Shown one piece after another: positions 1 through 8,648 of a stretch of 16,388 nt of DNA. Position 1 is the stretch's first letter, and each line of letters begins with the position of its first letter. Below the pieces are notes generated by a model. That model had not been told where the DNA came from, ran no database searches, and saw only the letters and a list, made by a program, of their open reading frames with translations. The position numbers and the translations under genes were made by a program. Origin of the DNA: Stephanodiscus triporus (lineage: Eukaryota; Bacillariophyta; Thalassiosirophyceae; Thalassiosirales; Thalassiosiraceae); the NCBI GenBank assembly GCA_036939755.1, contig JALLAZ010000394.1, forward strand, positions 1 through 16,388, in the 5' to 3' direction.

Positions 1-99
1 TAATATCGGATTTAACCAGGTAGTTACCGGAATTAATCCGCAAATCTGTTGGGCCTTTTGGTTTTTTTTTCGAAAACTACCTGGTTAAATCCGATATTA
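1..99. repeat. Foldback (inverted repeat) 1
   Basis: Positions 1-25 are the exact reverse complement of 75-99: a 25-bp arm beginning TAATATCGGATTTAACC around a 49-nt loop. The loop holds the 16-base word CAAATCTGTTGGGCCT at 41-56 and a poly-T run. The left arm touches the window edge, so the element may extend further left. It looks like a small foldback or MITE-like element or its terminus. No coding capacity is visible, so the class is inference. Confidence 0.85.
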
Positions 100-123
100 G
101 GGCATATTTGATATTAGCTGCGG

Positions 124-283
124 CAGATCTGTTACACCTAATATCCATAATATCCTAGTATCCATAATCCCCGCTTTAGTTCCGAGAAAACGTATACAAA
201 TCTGTTGGGCCTATACCATTTTCTCGGAACTAACCCAGGGATTATGGATACTAGGATATTTTGGACATAAGGTGCAACAGATC
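124..283. repeat. Nested foldback (inverted repeat) 2
   Basis: Three nested arms pair. 126-139 pairs with 270-283 (one mismatch). 149-170 pairs exactly with 239-260. 177-190 pairs exactly with 219-232. The loop at 197-212 carries the same 16-base word CAAATCTGTTGGGCCT seen in the first foldback. The outer arms are diverged forms of that word (AGATCTGTTACACCT and, inverted, GATCTGTTGCACCT). The word TATCCATAAT is also repeated directly at 142-151 and 159-168. This may be a foldback element inserted in, or descended from, a related one. Confidence 0.85.
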
Positions 284-650
284 CTCAATTCCAAATTCAC
301 TACGTCGGATCCTTAAATTCCGTCGAATCCTTGGTCAGAAAGATCGCTCAAAGATCCATCACCACAATAAAAGATATCAAAAGGGATCTGCTAAATTTAT
401 TTTACTACTTAACTGTTGTGGAGGACAAAAGGCGTATCATAAGTCCTGCTTTTCGTTAGAACTTTATTAGAGTGTCATCTATTTTTTGTATTCTTTGTAT
501 TGATTTGTATTTTTGCATGACTCTAATACTTGTTTTAATGACATAAAGAAAGCAACCCTCAGGCGACACAGCCATATCATACTCCTGCTCATAAAAACTT
601 CACTCGCTCCGCTCGCACATCAAAAACATCGTTATCTTCCATCTTCCACG
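284..650. other. Spacer and upstream region of the copy A gene
   Basis: This AT-rich stretch has no gene I can support. The short open frames in it are unremarkable. The right end should hold the promoter and 5' UTR of the spliced gene starting at 651. A weak TATA-like CATAAAAAC lies near 590, followed by a pyrimidine-rich leader. No transcription start can be fixed from sequence. Confidence 0.4.
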
Positions 651-1150
651 ATGAACTCCTTGATGAAAGCTATCGTCCTTATGGTGGTCGTGTCTGCCAA
701 TGGTAAGTCATACTTGGCGTCATCGTTTGCGTTTGCGGTATTCTTCCTTCTTGTGCCATTTGATAATCACGCAGCGGCTAACAGTTTTGTCACTGTCGTG
801 TGTCGTCCTCCTGCCCAGCCCACAAGGTATGGGAGCCCTCTGCCGAACTCAGCGCTGCTGATATTATGCTCAGCGATGGGTGCTGCAGTTTCATTGAAAA
901 AGCTTGCAAAGTAGCTGCAACATCTGGAACTGTGTGTGCAAGTTACGTTTGCATGACACACAGTAATTGGAATGCTAATTGTGCTACCAAAAACGACGAA
1001 TGCACTTGCAAGACCACGGACAACGACGACGATTACTTTGGTAAAGATGACACTGGTAACGATGACACTGGTAACGATGACGTCAAAGACGAAGGCCCAG
1101 GCGTTGTCAAAGGAGGGCTACGTGCATCCCCACTTGTGGTGGAGGAGTAG
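651..1150 (+). CDS. Small secreted cysteine-rich protein, copy A (two exons)
   Basis: Exons 651-702 and 819-1150 with a 116-nt GT-AG intron (703-818, donor GTAAGT, pyrimidine-rich acceptor ending CCCAG). Both junctions are phase 1, giving a 127-residue protein. Residues 1-18 form a signal peptide: MNSLMK, then a hydrophobic AIVLMVVV, then SANA as a likely cleavage site. The mature protein starts HKVWEPSAELSAAD. It has eight cysteines (39, 40, 47, 57, 62, 72, 79, 81; pattern CC-x6-C-x9-C-x4-C-x9-C-x6-C-x-C), an acidic DDTGN repeat (about 93-105) and the tail GGLRASPLVVEE. The even cysteine count suggests an extracellular disulfide-bonded domain. I recognise no family. Both ends are almost identical to copy B at 10793-11037, but the core is not. 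The function is unknown. The splice model is inferred but fits frame and signal peptide well. The ATG at 651 is the only start that gives a leader. Confidence 0.75.
703..818 (+). other. Spliceosomal intron of copy A
   Basis: Donor G|GTAAGT at 702/703 and acceptor CTGCCCAG ending at 818, with a pyrimidine-rich stretch before it. Removal joins AAT-G to CC-CAC and keeps the reading frame, linking a signal peptide to the cysteine-rich exon. Reading through the intron instead gives an implausible peptide. The last 15 intron bases (804-818) are identical in copy B. Parts are recognisable in the degenerate copy C (TAATCACGCAGC at 764-775 and 13846-13857). Confidence 0.75.
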
Positions 1151-1372
1151 TTTCCATTCATCCCCCCCAAGGATCTATATCGAGCAGGAAATTAAACTGA
1201 ATCATCAACGGGGCGTCATCAGAAAATTGGGGCTGTTATCCGTGCATCCTTCCACCGCTGGTGTTGCGGTTTGGAGTTCATTGGACATGATTAGGTATTG
1301 ATAATGAGGCATAATACTTACAATTTTAGAGTATTCATCTTTGGGCGTCTCAAGCGTAGTCAGGATTCCATG
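804..1372 (+). repeat. Left copy of a direct segmental duplication
   Basis: Matches 10778-11265 in the same orientation, offset about 9.97 kb. 804-862 matches 10778-10836 with one difference in 59 bases. 1112-1150 matches 10999-11037 exactly. The noncoding flank 1151-1372 aligns with 11038-11265 at roughly 85% by eye, with small indels. The middle, 863-1111, does not align. Beyond 1372 the match resumes as a fragment of the large gene, listed separately. Confidence 0.85.
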
Positions 1373-1380
1373 AGGTGAAG

Positions 1381-1520
1381 TGACGACCGTCTATACAACG
1401 GCATGCTGTCCTCGGACGAAACAGCCAAGCAGAAGCGCAAGGCATGCAATCCCTGTCGTCCTTCCACGAGACGTTGTCGTCCCTGCCTTCTACTTCTGCT
1501 ACTGCTTCCGCTTCTATCGA
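1381..1520 (+). pseudogene. Truncated fragment of the large plastid-type gene
   Basis: Aligns with codons for residues about 152-195 of the large open frame at 11485-13809 (genomic about 11940-12070). ATG-CTG-TCC-TCG-GAC-GAA parallels ATG-CCG-TCC-GCG-GAC-GAA, and both continue through a CTGTCGTCCTTCCACGAGAC block. Relative to the intact gene it lost one base at about 1446 (frameshift). It lacks the whole upstream targeting region (a deletion of about 670 bp compared with 11266-11936) and everything after about 1520. It is therefore a dead piece of a duplicated neighbour. It sits next to copy A in the same order as the intact gene next to copy B. Confidence 0.75.
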
Positions 1521-1545
1521 TGACGATGACGATGACGACATAGTG

Positions 1546-2066
1546 TGCCAAAGACCAAGGAGAGCAGTGAGCTCAAGATGTCAAGAAGATGGGAAAGATC
1601 AACTGTACACCAGATGTATAGCAAGAAGATGGAAGATCTAAGCAAACAGTCAATACAGCTATACCCAAGTCGTGAAGATTTTTGAGGATTAAGCTCTCAA
1701 CAGGTTGTTGATGCTGCACAACCACCGGTGCCAATTAATTTTTTCAGCTCAAACTTGAGACTTCGTAGAATTGAACCTTGAAAAGAATGTGGGGACACTA
1801 CCATGACTCGTGGGTTATGTTTTGACAAAATGCCTCCTTCCATCGTGACAGATGGGGATGTTGGTCAATAGAATTCTAACCTTAGCTAGTCATATGAACA
1901 GTTGAAGGGGAGTGTTATCGACAAAGTTACTTAACCAGATAAATAATCGAAATACACTCGCCAAGCCCTTTGCAACGCCTCCCAGCTATAAAGACATCTC
2001 GTCATGGCTGATTATATTTAAAGAGATATCTCCGGATTGTTTGACGGCAACTACAACTTGCTAGAC
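1546..2066. other. Spacer downstream of the pseudogene fragment; possible retroelement remnant
   Basis: No gene is supported. The right end should hold the 3' UTR of the minus-strand gene ending at 2067. GTTGAAGGGGAGTGTTATCG at 1901-1920 resembles the polypurine tract plus TGTT start of a Ty1/copia 3' LTR, but no matching second LTR or pol domain is present. GGTTGT/ACAACC near 1704 forms a short hairpin. Two AAGAAGATGG-like words occur near 1585 and 1623. Confidence 0.35.
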
Positions 2067-4457
2067 TTAAAACGACGAAGTGAATGCCCGATTGAGGGTT
2101 GGTGAGGTCTTATTGGGACAGATACTGTTCCTTCCGCCGACAATTTTCAACTTCTTGATCATTATTTTCCCCGGCGATAGTTTCTTCGACGATAACGGCA
2201 GTAGCCGCGGAGATTGTGATTGCGGCACACGCGAGAGCCTTTTGCTTATTGCCACGGTGGGCGATACCAACGTCATCATCGACGATGCGTCCTCGGGAGG
2301 GCCGGGATGAGGGCCAGCGTTCTCCAACGCGACGGCATTGCGGCGATTCGACCTACTCAACAACTCCGGCATGCCGTAGTCGGGCTCGTCGAAGTCGTTG
2401 TTGGACAAAGGACTGAGGAAAAGGAATGAGTTGGGATCGAATGTGCCCTCGCTGCTAACCGCGGTCGAAGCAGCTCCGTCCCATCCACGATCGACACTCG
2501 CGGCGGGCGAGATCAAGAAGCCACTCGCGTCGATGCAAGATACTGCGCCGGTGCGCGATGAAATGTTGGATAGACACGTTGCTATCGCGGGCGGCGAGAC
2601 GGGCAAAAGCAGACCATGATGGGCTGCATTTCTGGTAAGATTGTTCTTGGGCGGTGTAATGTCCGCGTCGACATTGCCTATGGATTGCGAATTGGCACCA
2701 CTCTTGCCGCTCTTCTTTGAGGATGGCGTCCTGGGCATCGAGAAAGAATGATGGGGCGTGATCATTGTGTGTGCCAGCCTACCACTCATACCAGCCATCT
2801 GCGAACAGTTCGCATCTAGTGGGACGCTACTCGGGCCTTCTGAATTCGGAGCGTTGGAAACGATGTCTCCATCCATCGAGAATACAGAAGCAACCTCATC
2901 CTTTACGTACGACGGTACCGCTAAACGTTGTCTTGTCTTGATCGCCATATTACTACCAGGTAGTCGATTCAACAATGAGAATGTACCATCCGTCGTCGAG
3001 GTGGCGGCGAGTTCCGTCATCGTTTCCACGTTATATTCTTGTGCACTGTCCGCGTTGAAGTTCCGCAGCAGCGGGTCCTTGATCATATCGAGCACCGCCG
3101 ACTTGCTCGCCTTCAAGTTAGTGCTGGCTATTTGAGATATTTTCGGGGACGTAAACGACGACTTCGTGCCAATCCTTTCTATGGATAACTTGGCATGAGA
3201 TAATGATAGCTTGGACTTGAGACTCTTCGTAACTGATGTGTAAACGTTCTTGTCATCGGTAACCTCCGAGAGTTGAGACAGTGAATCGATTTCATCGTGA
3301 TCAAAAGTGGTGATTTCCATCCCTTTGTGCTGTTCCAGATGTTGTCCCTGGTCCAGGTCCTGCTGCCGCGCTGTGCCCCTCACGATGCCGCTATCGCCGA
3401 GGGATGAGTTTTTCTTGATAATCCTTTCCTTCACCTTTTCCTTCGCCCGAGCGGCCTTGGAAACGAGTGCGCTGCTCGCGCGTTCCTTCAACGCCAATGC
3501 CGTCATCGCCGCCATTTTTTTCCTGTGCTCGAACGAATCGTACTTCTTCAGCCGCGGCGTACCGTCGTAGTATGCCAACTTTTCCTCCTCTTCCCTGCGC
3601 CAGGCATCGCTGCCAATTGTCGACGGCCTCGACGGCGATCCCTTCGTGCCATTCGAGCACGTTCGAACGTACGCGGTAGGACGCGGCTGTTGCTTCTCAT
3701 CATTCGTCGATGAACGCGTGAAATTCGCAACGGGGCGAGGTGGTCTCTGCTGCGATCGTGTCGTCTTCGTCGACGCCTCGAGGAGGACCGGCCCTCCCTC
3801 GTCCTTGTGCTCGTCGCGCGAACAATACGTCGCCGGCGACGACCATGCGTCCTCCTCCTCCGAGGCGGTGGAGGATGCCGCTCCTCCTTTCGCGCCACAT
3901 CGGCCGGCGCCGCCGGCGTCGAGCTCGTCCAACGAGAAGGTCGCGTTCCACTCGCGCTCGTCGTCGTGACTGCCCTCGTCGTCGCCCGACTCGTCGACGA
4001 ATCCGAGCAGGAGGGCCGTGTGATCTATGTCGCCGTGCGCGCCGCCGCCGCGGCTCCCGGGGGAGGCACCGCCGGCGGCGGTGGCGGGACTGTCGGCGAG
4101 GTCGACATCTTCGAGGGCGGGACTGTCCCCCCCCGCCTCGGCGGGCGTGGATTTCGATCCATCGGTGAGGCCGATCCTTCTCGTCATCGTCATTGTGGCC
4201 GTCGCGCTCTCGGGGGTGGCGGGCGAGTCCCGTCCGCTGCTACTGCCCGTGTGCGACGCCGTCGGACTGTCCAGTAATACCACCCTCGCGAGGGAGTGCG
4301 GGAAGAATCCCATCCTGACGGAATCCGCCCTCTTACTCGTCGTGGTCGTCGAACCGCAATCGCGTTGACAATCGTTGATATGGATGAAATCCCCACCCGC
4401 GTGGGTCCGTCTGGGACTTGCGGGAGATCTGTTGGTCCTCGCCGACGGAGGGGACAT
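2067..4457 (-). CDS. Large Ser/Thr-rich protein of unknown function
   Basis: Uninterrupted 796-codon frame ending TTT-TAA. I recognise no enzymatic domain. The N-terminal third is low complexity and acidic, with four DSP(A/T) words (about 63, 78, 111 and 122) that look like proline-directed kinase sites. Residues about 236-271 hold two imperfect repeats (QQRPPRP..., then QQPRPTAYVR). Residues 286-350 form a charged, probably helical stretch (EEEEKLAYYDGTPRLKKYDSFEHRKK, then KAARAKEKVKERIIKKN). The rest is Ser-rich and probably disordered, with a basic C-terminal end. There is no signal peptide or membrane segment. The first ATG has A at -3; M49 is a possible alternative start. Codon bias and length favour a real gene. 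The role is unknown; a regulatory or scaffold phosphoprotein is only a guess. It diverges from the helicase across a 599-bp spacer. Confidence 0.75.
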   Translation of the reverse strand: MSPPSARTNRSPASPRRTHAGGDFIHINDCQRDCGSTTTTSKRADSVRMGFFPHSLARVVLLDSPTASHTGSSSGRDSPATPESATATMTMTRRIGLTDGSKSTPAEAGGDSPALEDVDLADSPATAAGGASPGSRGGGAHGDIDHTALLLGFVDESGDDEGSHDDEREWNATFSLDELDAGGAGRCGAKGGAASSTASEEEDAWSSPATYCSRDEHKDEGGPVLLEASTKTTRSQQRPPRPVANFTRSSTNDEKQQPRPTAYVRTCSNGTKGSPSRPSTIGSDAWRREEEEKLAYYDGTPRLKKYDSFEHRKKMAAMTALALKERASSALVSKAARAKEKVKERIIKKNSSLGDSGIVRGTARQQDLDQGQHLEQHKGMEITTFDHDEIDSLSQLSEVTDDKNVYTSVTKSLKSKLSLSHAKLSIERIGTKSSFTSPKISQIASTNLKASKSAVLDMIKDPLLRNFNADSAQEYNVETMTELAATSTTDGTFSLLNRLPGSNMAIKTRQRLAVPSYVKDEVASVFSMDGDIVSNAPNSEGPSSVPLDANCSQMAGMSGRLAHTMITPHHSFSMPRTPSSKKSGKSGANSQSIGNVDADITPPKNNLTRNAAHHGLLLPVSPPAIATCLSNISSRTGAVSCIDASGFLISPAASVDRGWDGAASTAVSSEGTFDPNSFLFLSPLSNNDFDEPDYGMPELLSRSNRRNAVALENAGPHPGPPEDASSMMTLVSPTVAISKRLSRVPQSQSPRLLPLSSKKLSPGKIMIKKLKIVGGRNSICPNKTSPTLNRAFTSSF

Positions 4458-5056
4458 TATTTTTCGACCTATTATTTTTGCTGGTGTGGCGATGTTTAGG
4501 AATGATATGTGCGTTAGTTCGTGAGACTATTTACTCGCGGTCTTAACGGGGGCCGAGTGATTCTCATCTCATATATCGAATGAACTCGTGGCTTCGGAGG
4601 CGCTTTCACCGGAATGTCGTTCCGTTCCGTTTGCTTCTTCCGGGTGTCAAAAGCAACTCCGTCAAATCTTTAATCTTTTATTTTGCTTCGGAAGTTCGTG
4701 GTCATACATCATATCATGAAAAATGTGAGATGACAAAAAGTGGCGAGGGGGGAGTGAACGGAGCCAAAAGATGAGCGCCGGAGCGAGAGGAATACTACTT
4801 TGGGTACGTATCGTACTTACGATATTATGGTGTAGGATTCCAAATTTTGCGAATTTCCGTTCAGAGTTCAAACTTTTTTGCCGTGTCCGTCTGTACTTCG
4901 CACCGAGAACATCCGTCTGTACTTCGCCTGGATCCCCACAAAAAACAAAACTCTCTCTTTTCGTTTGGTGTTGTATCGTACGATTGTTAAAAGTATCCCC
5001 ATCCATCACCAATCCCCATCACCATCGGCGGCCGCCGGCTCGCCACAAAAGAGAAA
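4458..5056. promoter_or_regulatory. Divergent promoter region between the Ser-rich gene and the helicase
   Basis: 599 bp separate two start codons on opposite strands, so the stretch should contain both promoters and both 5' UTRs. It has an exact 16-bp direct repeat, TCCGTCTGTACTTCGC, at 4886-4901 and 4912-4927 (26-bp period), about 130-170 nt upstream of the helicase ATG. No convincing TATA box is visible on either strand. Frames read through this stretch into the helicase N-terminus are shadows. Confidence 0.5.
4886..4927. repeat. Two-copy 16-bp direct repeat upstream of the helicase
   Basis: TCCGTCTGTACTTCGC occurs at 4886-4901 and again at 4912-4927 without mismatch, separated by 10 bases. 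It may be a paired binding site or a simple local duplication in the 5' UTR. The sequence alone cannot tell these apart. Confidence 0.8.
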
Positions 5057-5480
5057 ATGCGTCGATCGCTCGCCGCCATCCCCCTCGTCGCGCACCTGGC
5101 AACGACGACATTGACGACGGCGACGGGAGCTTCGTCGTCGTCGTCAATGTCTTCGTCGGCGGCTGCGCGGCGTCCACCCCGACTCGCACTATGCGCGACG
5201 TCGTCGTCGACCCCGCCGTCCTCCTCCCGTCGCCGCCGTCCGCGCGACGGCGGCACGACGGGCTCGATCTCGATTCCGACGACGGCCGCGTCGTCGTTCG
5301 TCGCCATCCCGACGACCGATGCCGCCGCCGGACGACGAGCGCCTGCGACTGCGACTGCGCCGCGATCGCCGGCGTCGCTCTCGCCGCGCGACGGGACGAC
5401 GCCATCGTTATTACGGGGAGGGGCGGGGCAGGGATACGACGGGGAACTCGCGTCCGAGACGTTCGAGGAGCTGTACTCCC

Positions 5481-5515
<35 letters not shown>

Positions 5516-7540
5516 GGCGACGGCGACGGCGAGGAGGAGGAGGAGGAGGGAGAAGGAGTCGACGACGGAGGTCGCCGATGCGACGACGACGGGGGGAGCG
5601 CGACGGGGAGGGGGGGGAGGAGAAAAAGGAGGCCGTACCTCCCCCCGTGGCTGATCGATCGGGCCGCGTCGTTGGGGTACGTCCGTCCGACGCTCCTCCA
5701 ACGACGGGCCCTGGACGTCCTCCTGCCGTATCATTATTATTACGACAACGACAACGACGACGACGACGACGCAGACGGAGGGGAGGAAGACGACGACGAC
5801 AATGATTACCACCACGACGACGATGACGATGAAGACGATAACGATGTCGACGACGGGGGCATGGACGCGATACTGCACGGTCAGACCGGATCCGGGAAGA
5901 CGCTCGCGTACCTCCTGCCCGTGCTCGGTTCCATCGACATCGACAAGGGCGCGACTCAGGCCGTGATCGTCGTACCGACGAGGGAATTGGGACATCAGGT
6001 CGTTAGGGTCGCGAGGAGGCTCGGGGCGGGCGTCGTCGCGGGGGACAGCGACGTCGTCGTCGTCGTCGGCGGCGATGACGACGACGATGACAATGGCGAT
6101 CGCGTCGACGGCCTCGGGAGGGAGGACACGAACGACGACGTGATCGTCGACGACGGGGGGGTGGTAGCGGACAATCGACGGATAACGATAATGTCCATCC
6201 TGCAGGGATCGTCGAACTTCTCGAGACAGCGCGCTTGGGCGCGGTCGGATCCGCCGCACGTCGTGGTCGGCACGCCGGAGGAATTGACGAGGATGATATC
6301 GGGGGGGGTGATACTCAGGGGAACGGCCGTGCATTCGGTGGGGATCGTGGTCGTGGACGAGGTCGACGCGTGCTTCTCCCGTACTTCTAATTCCGGCGCG
6401 CTGCACGAACTCCTGTCGAGGCACCTGAATCCCACCCATCGCACGATCGAGTCGTCGTCCGCGAACATGAGCGTCGGCGGGGTTGGGGGGGGAGGAGGAG
6501 GAGGAGGGGAGGGGGGAGTAGGACCAGGTAGGACGTTCCGCCTGTCGACGACGATGACCTCGGACAACGACGACGATCGTCGGGGAGGACGACGAGGCCG
6601 GGGGGAGGATCGTCATCGTCCGCGCCAGACGATATTCGCTTCGGCGACGATACCGCAGCACAATCACTTCGCGAGGCAGTGCGCGAAGAACGGGTGGACT
6701 CTCCGGGGGACGCCGGTGCGCGTGAATGTGAGTCCGGGAGAGCTCATGCCCCCGACGCTCGGTCACGTGTACGTCGTTTGCAGGGACGAGTCGAACAAGG
6801 TCGGGGGATTGCGAAGGTGGCTGAGGAAGGAACTCGGACGAGGAATGATGGGGGCGGGAGATCGTTCGACTGCGGCGACGACGAAGTCGAAATCGACAAA
6901 TGCGGACGAAGATGGCGTGGATGAAGTCGCCGCCTCTGCCCTGACCGACAATGATTGCAGGGTGCTGATATTTTGCAACGACGGTCGGCGATTGGAAACT
7001 CTTGCGGAGGTACTCGCCGAGGATTGGAATGGGATCATATGGAAGGAGGGGTGTTACGCTCCCGCTCCCGAGACAGAGACCGCGACTGGGGCCTATTCTA
7101 AATCGAGACGAGGCGACGACGTCGACATCACCGCAAGGTTCGATGCCGTGATCACGATGTTGAGGCTGGACGACTCGCTGGGCGCGCGCGCCGCTGCGAT
7201 GGGGGGATTTCGCGGTCCGACGACGACGGGCGACGATGCCGGGGGAAACGCCAAACTTCGCATCATGATATCGACCGACCTAGCGGCTCGCGGACTCGAC
7301 ATTTCTAACATCTCTCACGTCATCAACTTCGACTTGCCGATAAACAGCGAGGGATATGACACGTACGTTCACAGGGGTGGACGCGCGGGCCGGCTGGGGA
7401 GGAGGGGCAAGGTGATGTCGTTGATCACGTCTGATCAGGAATTTGTCTTGGAACGATTGGCGAATAAACTATCCTTGGAGATGAAGTGCGTGGCTAGACA
7501 GAAGGTGAAGAAAGAAGAAGGTCGGAGGAGGAAGAGCTAG
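5057..7540 (+). CDS. DEAD-box-type ATP-dependent RNA helicase (DEVD variant)
   Basis: 827 residues with the SF2 helicase motifs in order: Q-like GYVRPTLLQ (207-215), motif I GQTGSGKT (275-282), Ia PTREL (307-311), Ib TPEEL (406-410), II DEVD (434-437), III SAT (529-531), IV VLIFC (636-640), V STDLAARGLD (739-748), VI HRGGRAGR (772-779). The family unwinds or remodels RNA using ATP. The N-terminus (MRRSLAAIPLVAHLATTTLT) resembles a signal or organelle leader, so plastid or mitochondrial action in ribosome or RNA processing is possible, but there is no phenylalanine cleavage motif. Odd features: DEVD instead of DEAD, no obvious GG motif between Ia and Ib, poly-Arg and poly-Asp/Gly runs, and an acidic insert of about 40 residues between the Q motif and the P-loop. 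ATG context is AAAATG. The basic tail ends RRRKS. The enzyme class is sure; the orthologue is not. Confidence 0.93.
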
Positions 7541-7973
7541 GAGTCACTGGACAAGTAAGCGAAGAAAACATATAATTATTTCTAATCTACTCATAGAGTG
7601 CGAGTAAAACTATCGCACACAGTTTCCGAGTCCACGGAATAGAAACTTGCTCGACATGACTGCCCCATGATGACACAAATACTGACAACAGGCTTCGTGT
7701 CAAATATGAGGTCTTTCCTATACCTTGAGGTTGAGTCTCTTTCCTCTGAAGATGCAGAAGATATGTGTGCAAAAGTGAGCACCTAGTGGCATGGCAGTTG
7801 ATTCAAGATGACAATTATTTCCGACTCAAACTTACATCATAGTAAGACATGGGATAATTATTATCCTTGAGGCATTTATTTCATCAGAAGGCATCGGCTG
7901 CTGCCGCCACCACCACCGCCACCGCTAAAATGACCAAAGTGTTGTCTGGAGTCAGTTACTATCGATAATCACT
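7541..7973. other. Convergent 3' spacer
   Basis: Lies between the 3' ends of the plus-strand helicase and the minus-strand coiled-coil gene, so it should contain both 3' UTRs and polyadenylation sites. It is AT-richer than its neighbours. A short GCC/ACC triplet run lies at 7898-7926. No gene, RNA or clear polyadenylation motif can be supported. Confidence 0.5.
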
Positions 7974-8648
7974 TCAAAGTGTTCCGCGGTAGCGCATAAG
8001 GCCAACCACATCGAGCGCGCTTCCACCAGCAAATAGCTCCGAACCTTCGCTTTCATGACATTCGAACGAAACCTCGCCTTCCATAGATTCGTACGTAGCC
8101 GATGAATCTTGATTCATAGAATCATCAATATTAATCACCGCAAACCTTTTCTCCAGCGTTTTCAAATCGTCCCTCGCCTCCTCCAACTTATTCTTCATAT
8201 GAATCAATTGAGACACCACGCTTTCCGCTTGCGACGTGGACGACATGTCATTTAGCAATGCAAGCTCTTGCATCAATTTCATTGCATCCTCCGAATGATC
8301 TTGTGAACTGGGTTGCTTGGGTGCCAGCTCATTCAATTTTAAGGCAATGTCACGGAATTCTTTTGCGACTTCAAATGTAGACGCGAAGTATTCTTCGGCA
8401 TTGGCGACGCGAAGCTTCGCCGCAGCCCTCAATTCCAACGCCATGATTGCGTTTGCTGCTTTAAGAGATTTAATCTTATTCTTCAAATCCGCAACCTCTT
8501 CAATCGCTGCTTGTAGAGGTTCAATCTCATTTTTCAGAGCCTTAATCTCCTGTTGAGATTCAATCTTTTCTTTTAAAGCCTTAATCTCCTCATCGATAAT
8601 GACAGTGAATTTCTCCGCTAGCGTTTGGGCAAAATCTTCCGACGCCAT
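7974..8648 (-). CDS. Small coiled-coil protein of unknown function
   Basis: Complete 224-codon frame ending CTT-TGA, with a good start context (ATCATGG). Residues about 20-65 and 142-170 are rich in Glu, Lys, Leu and Ala with heptad-like spacing and should form coiled coils. The first segment contains a 13-residue tandem repeat (EIKALKEKIESQQ at 21-33, EIKALKNEIEPLQ at 34-46). Residues 66-110 are also helix-favouring. The C-terminal 50 residues are acidic and Ser-rich (SMEGEVSFECHESEGSE), probably disordered. There is no signal peptide, membrane segment or catalytic motif. Codon use is less GC-biased than in the helicase. It could be a structural or adaptor protein, or part of a larger unrecognised gene model. 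Nothing in the neighbourhood suggests a role. Confidence 0.7.
   Translation of the reverse strand: MASEDFAQTLAEKFTVIIDEEIKALKEKIESQQEIKALKNEIEPLQAAIEEVADLKNKIKSLKAANAIMALELRAAAKLRVANAEEYFASTFEVAKEFRDIALKLNELAPKQPSSQDHSEDAMKLMQELALLNDMSSTSQAESVVSQLIHMKNKLEEARDDLKTLEKRFAVINIDDSMNQDSSATYESMEGEVSFECHESEGSELFAGGSALDVVGLMRYRGTL

Noticed and set aside
513..914. 133-codon unspliced reading of the copy A region
   Set aside because: It reads through a perfect GTAAGT donor and pyrimidine-rich acceptor in a frame that loses the cysteine exon. The spliced model keeps phase and matches copy B.
4771..5805. 344-codon plus-strand frame across the helicase start
   Set aside because: Reads through the promoter and the Arg/Ser-rich DNA in another frame. 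It has no motif and conflicts with the well-supported helicase.
5411..6766. 451-codon antisense open frame opposite the helicase
   Set aside because: GAC/GTC and CGT/ACG triplet runs leave several frames without stops. The antisense product has no domain, while the sense frame carries every helicase motif.
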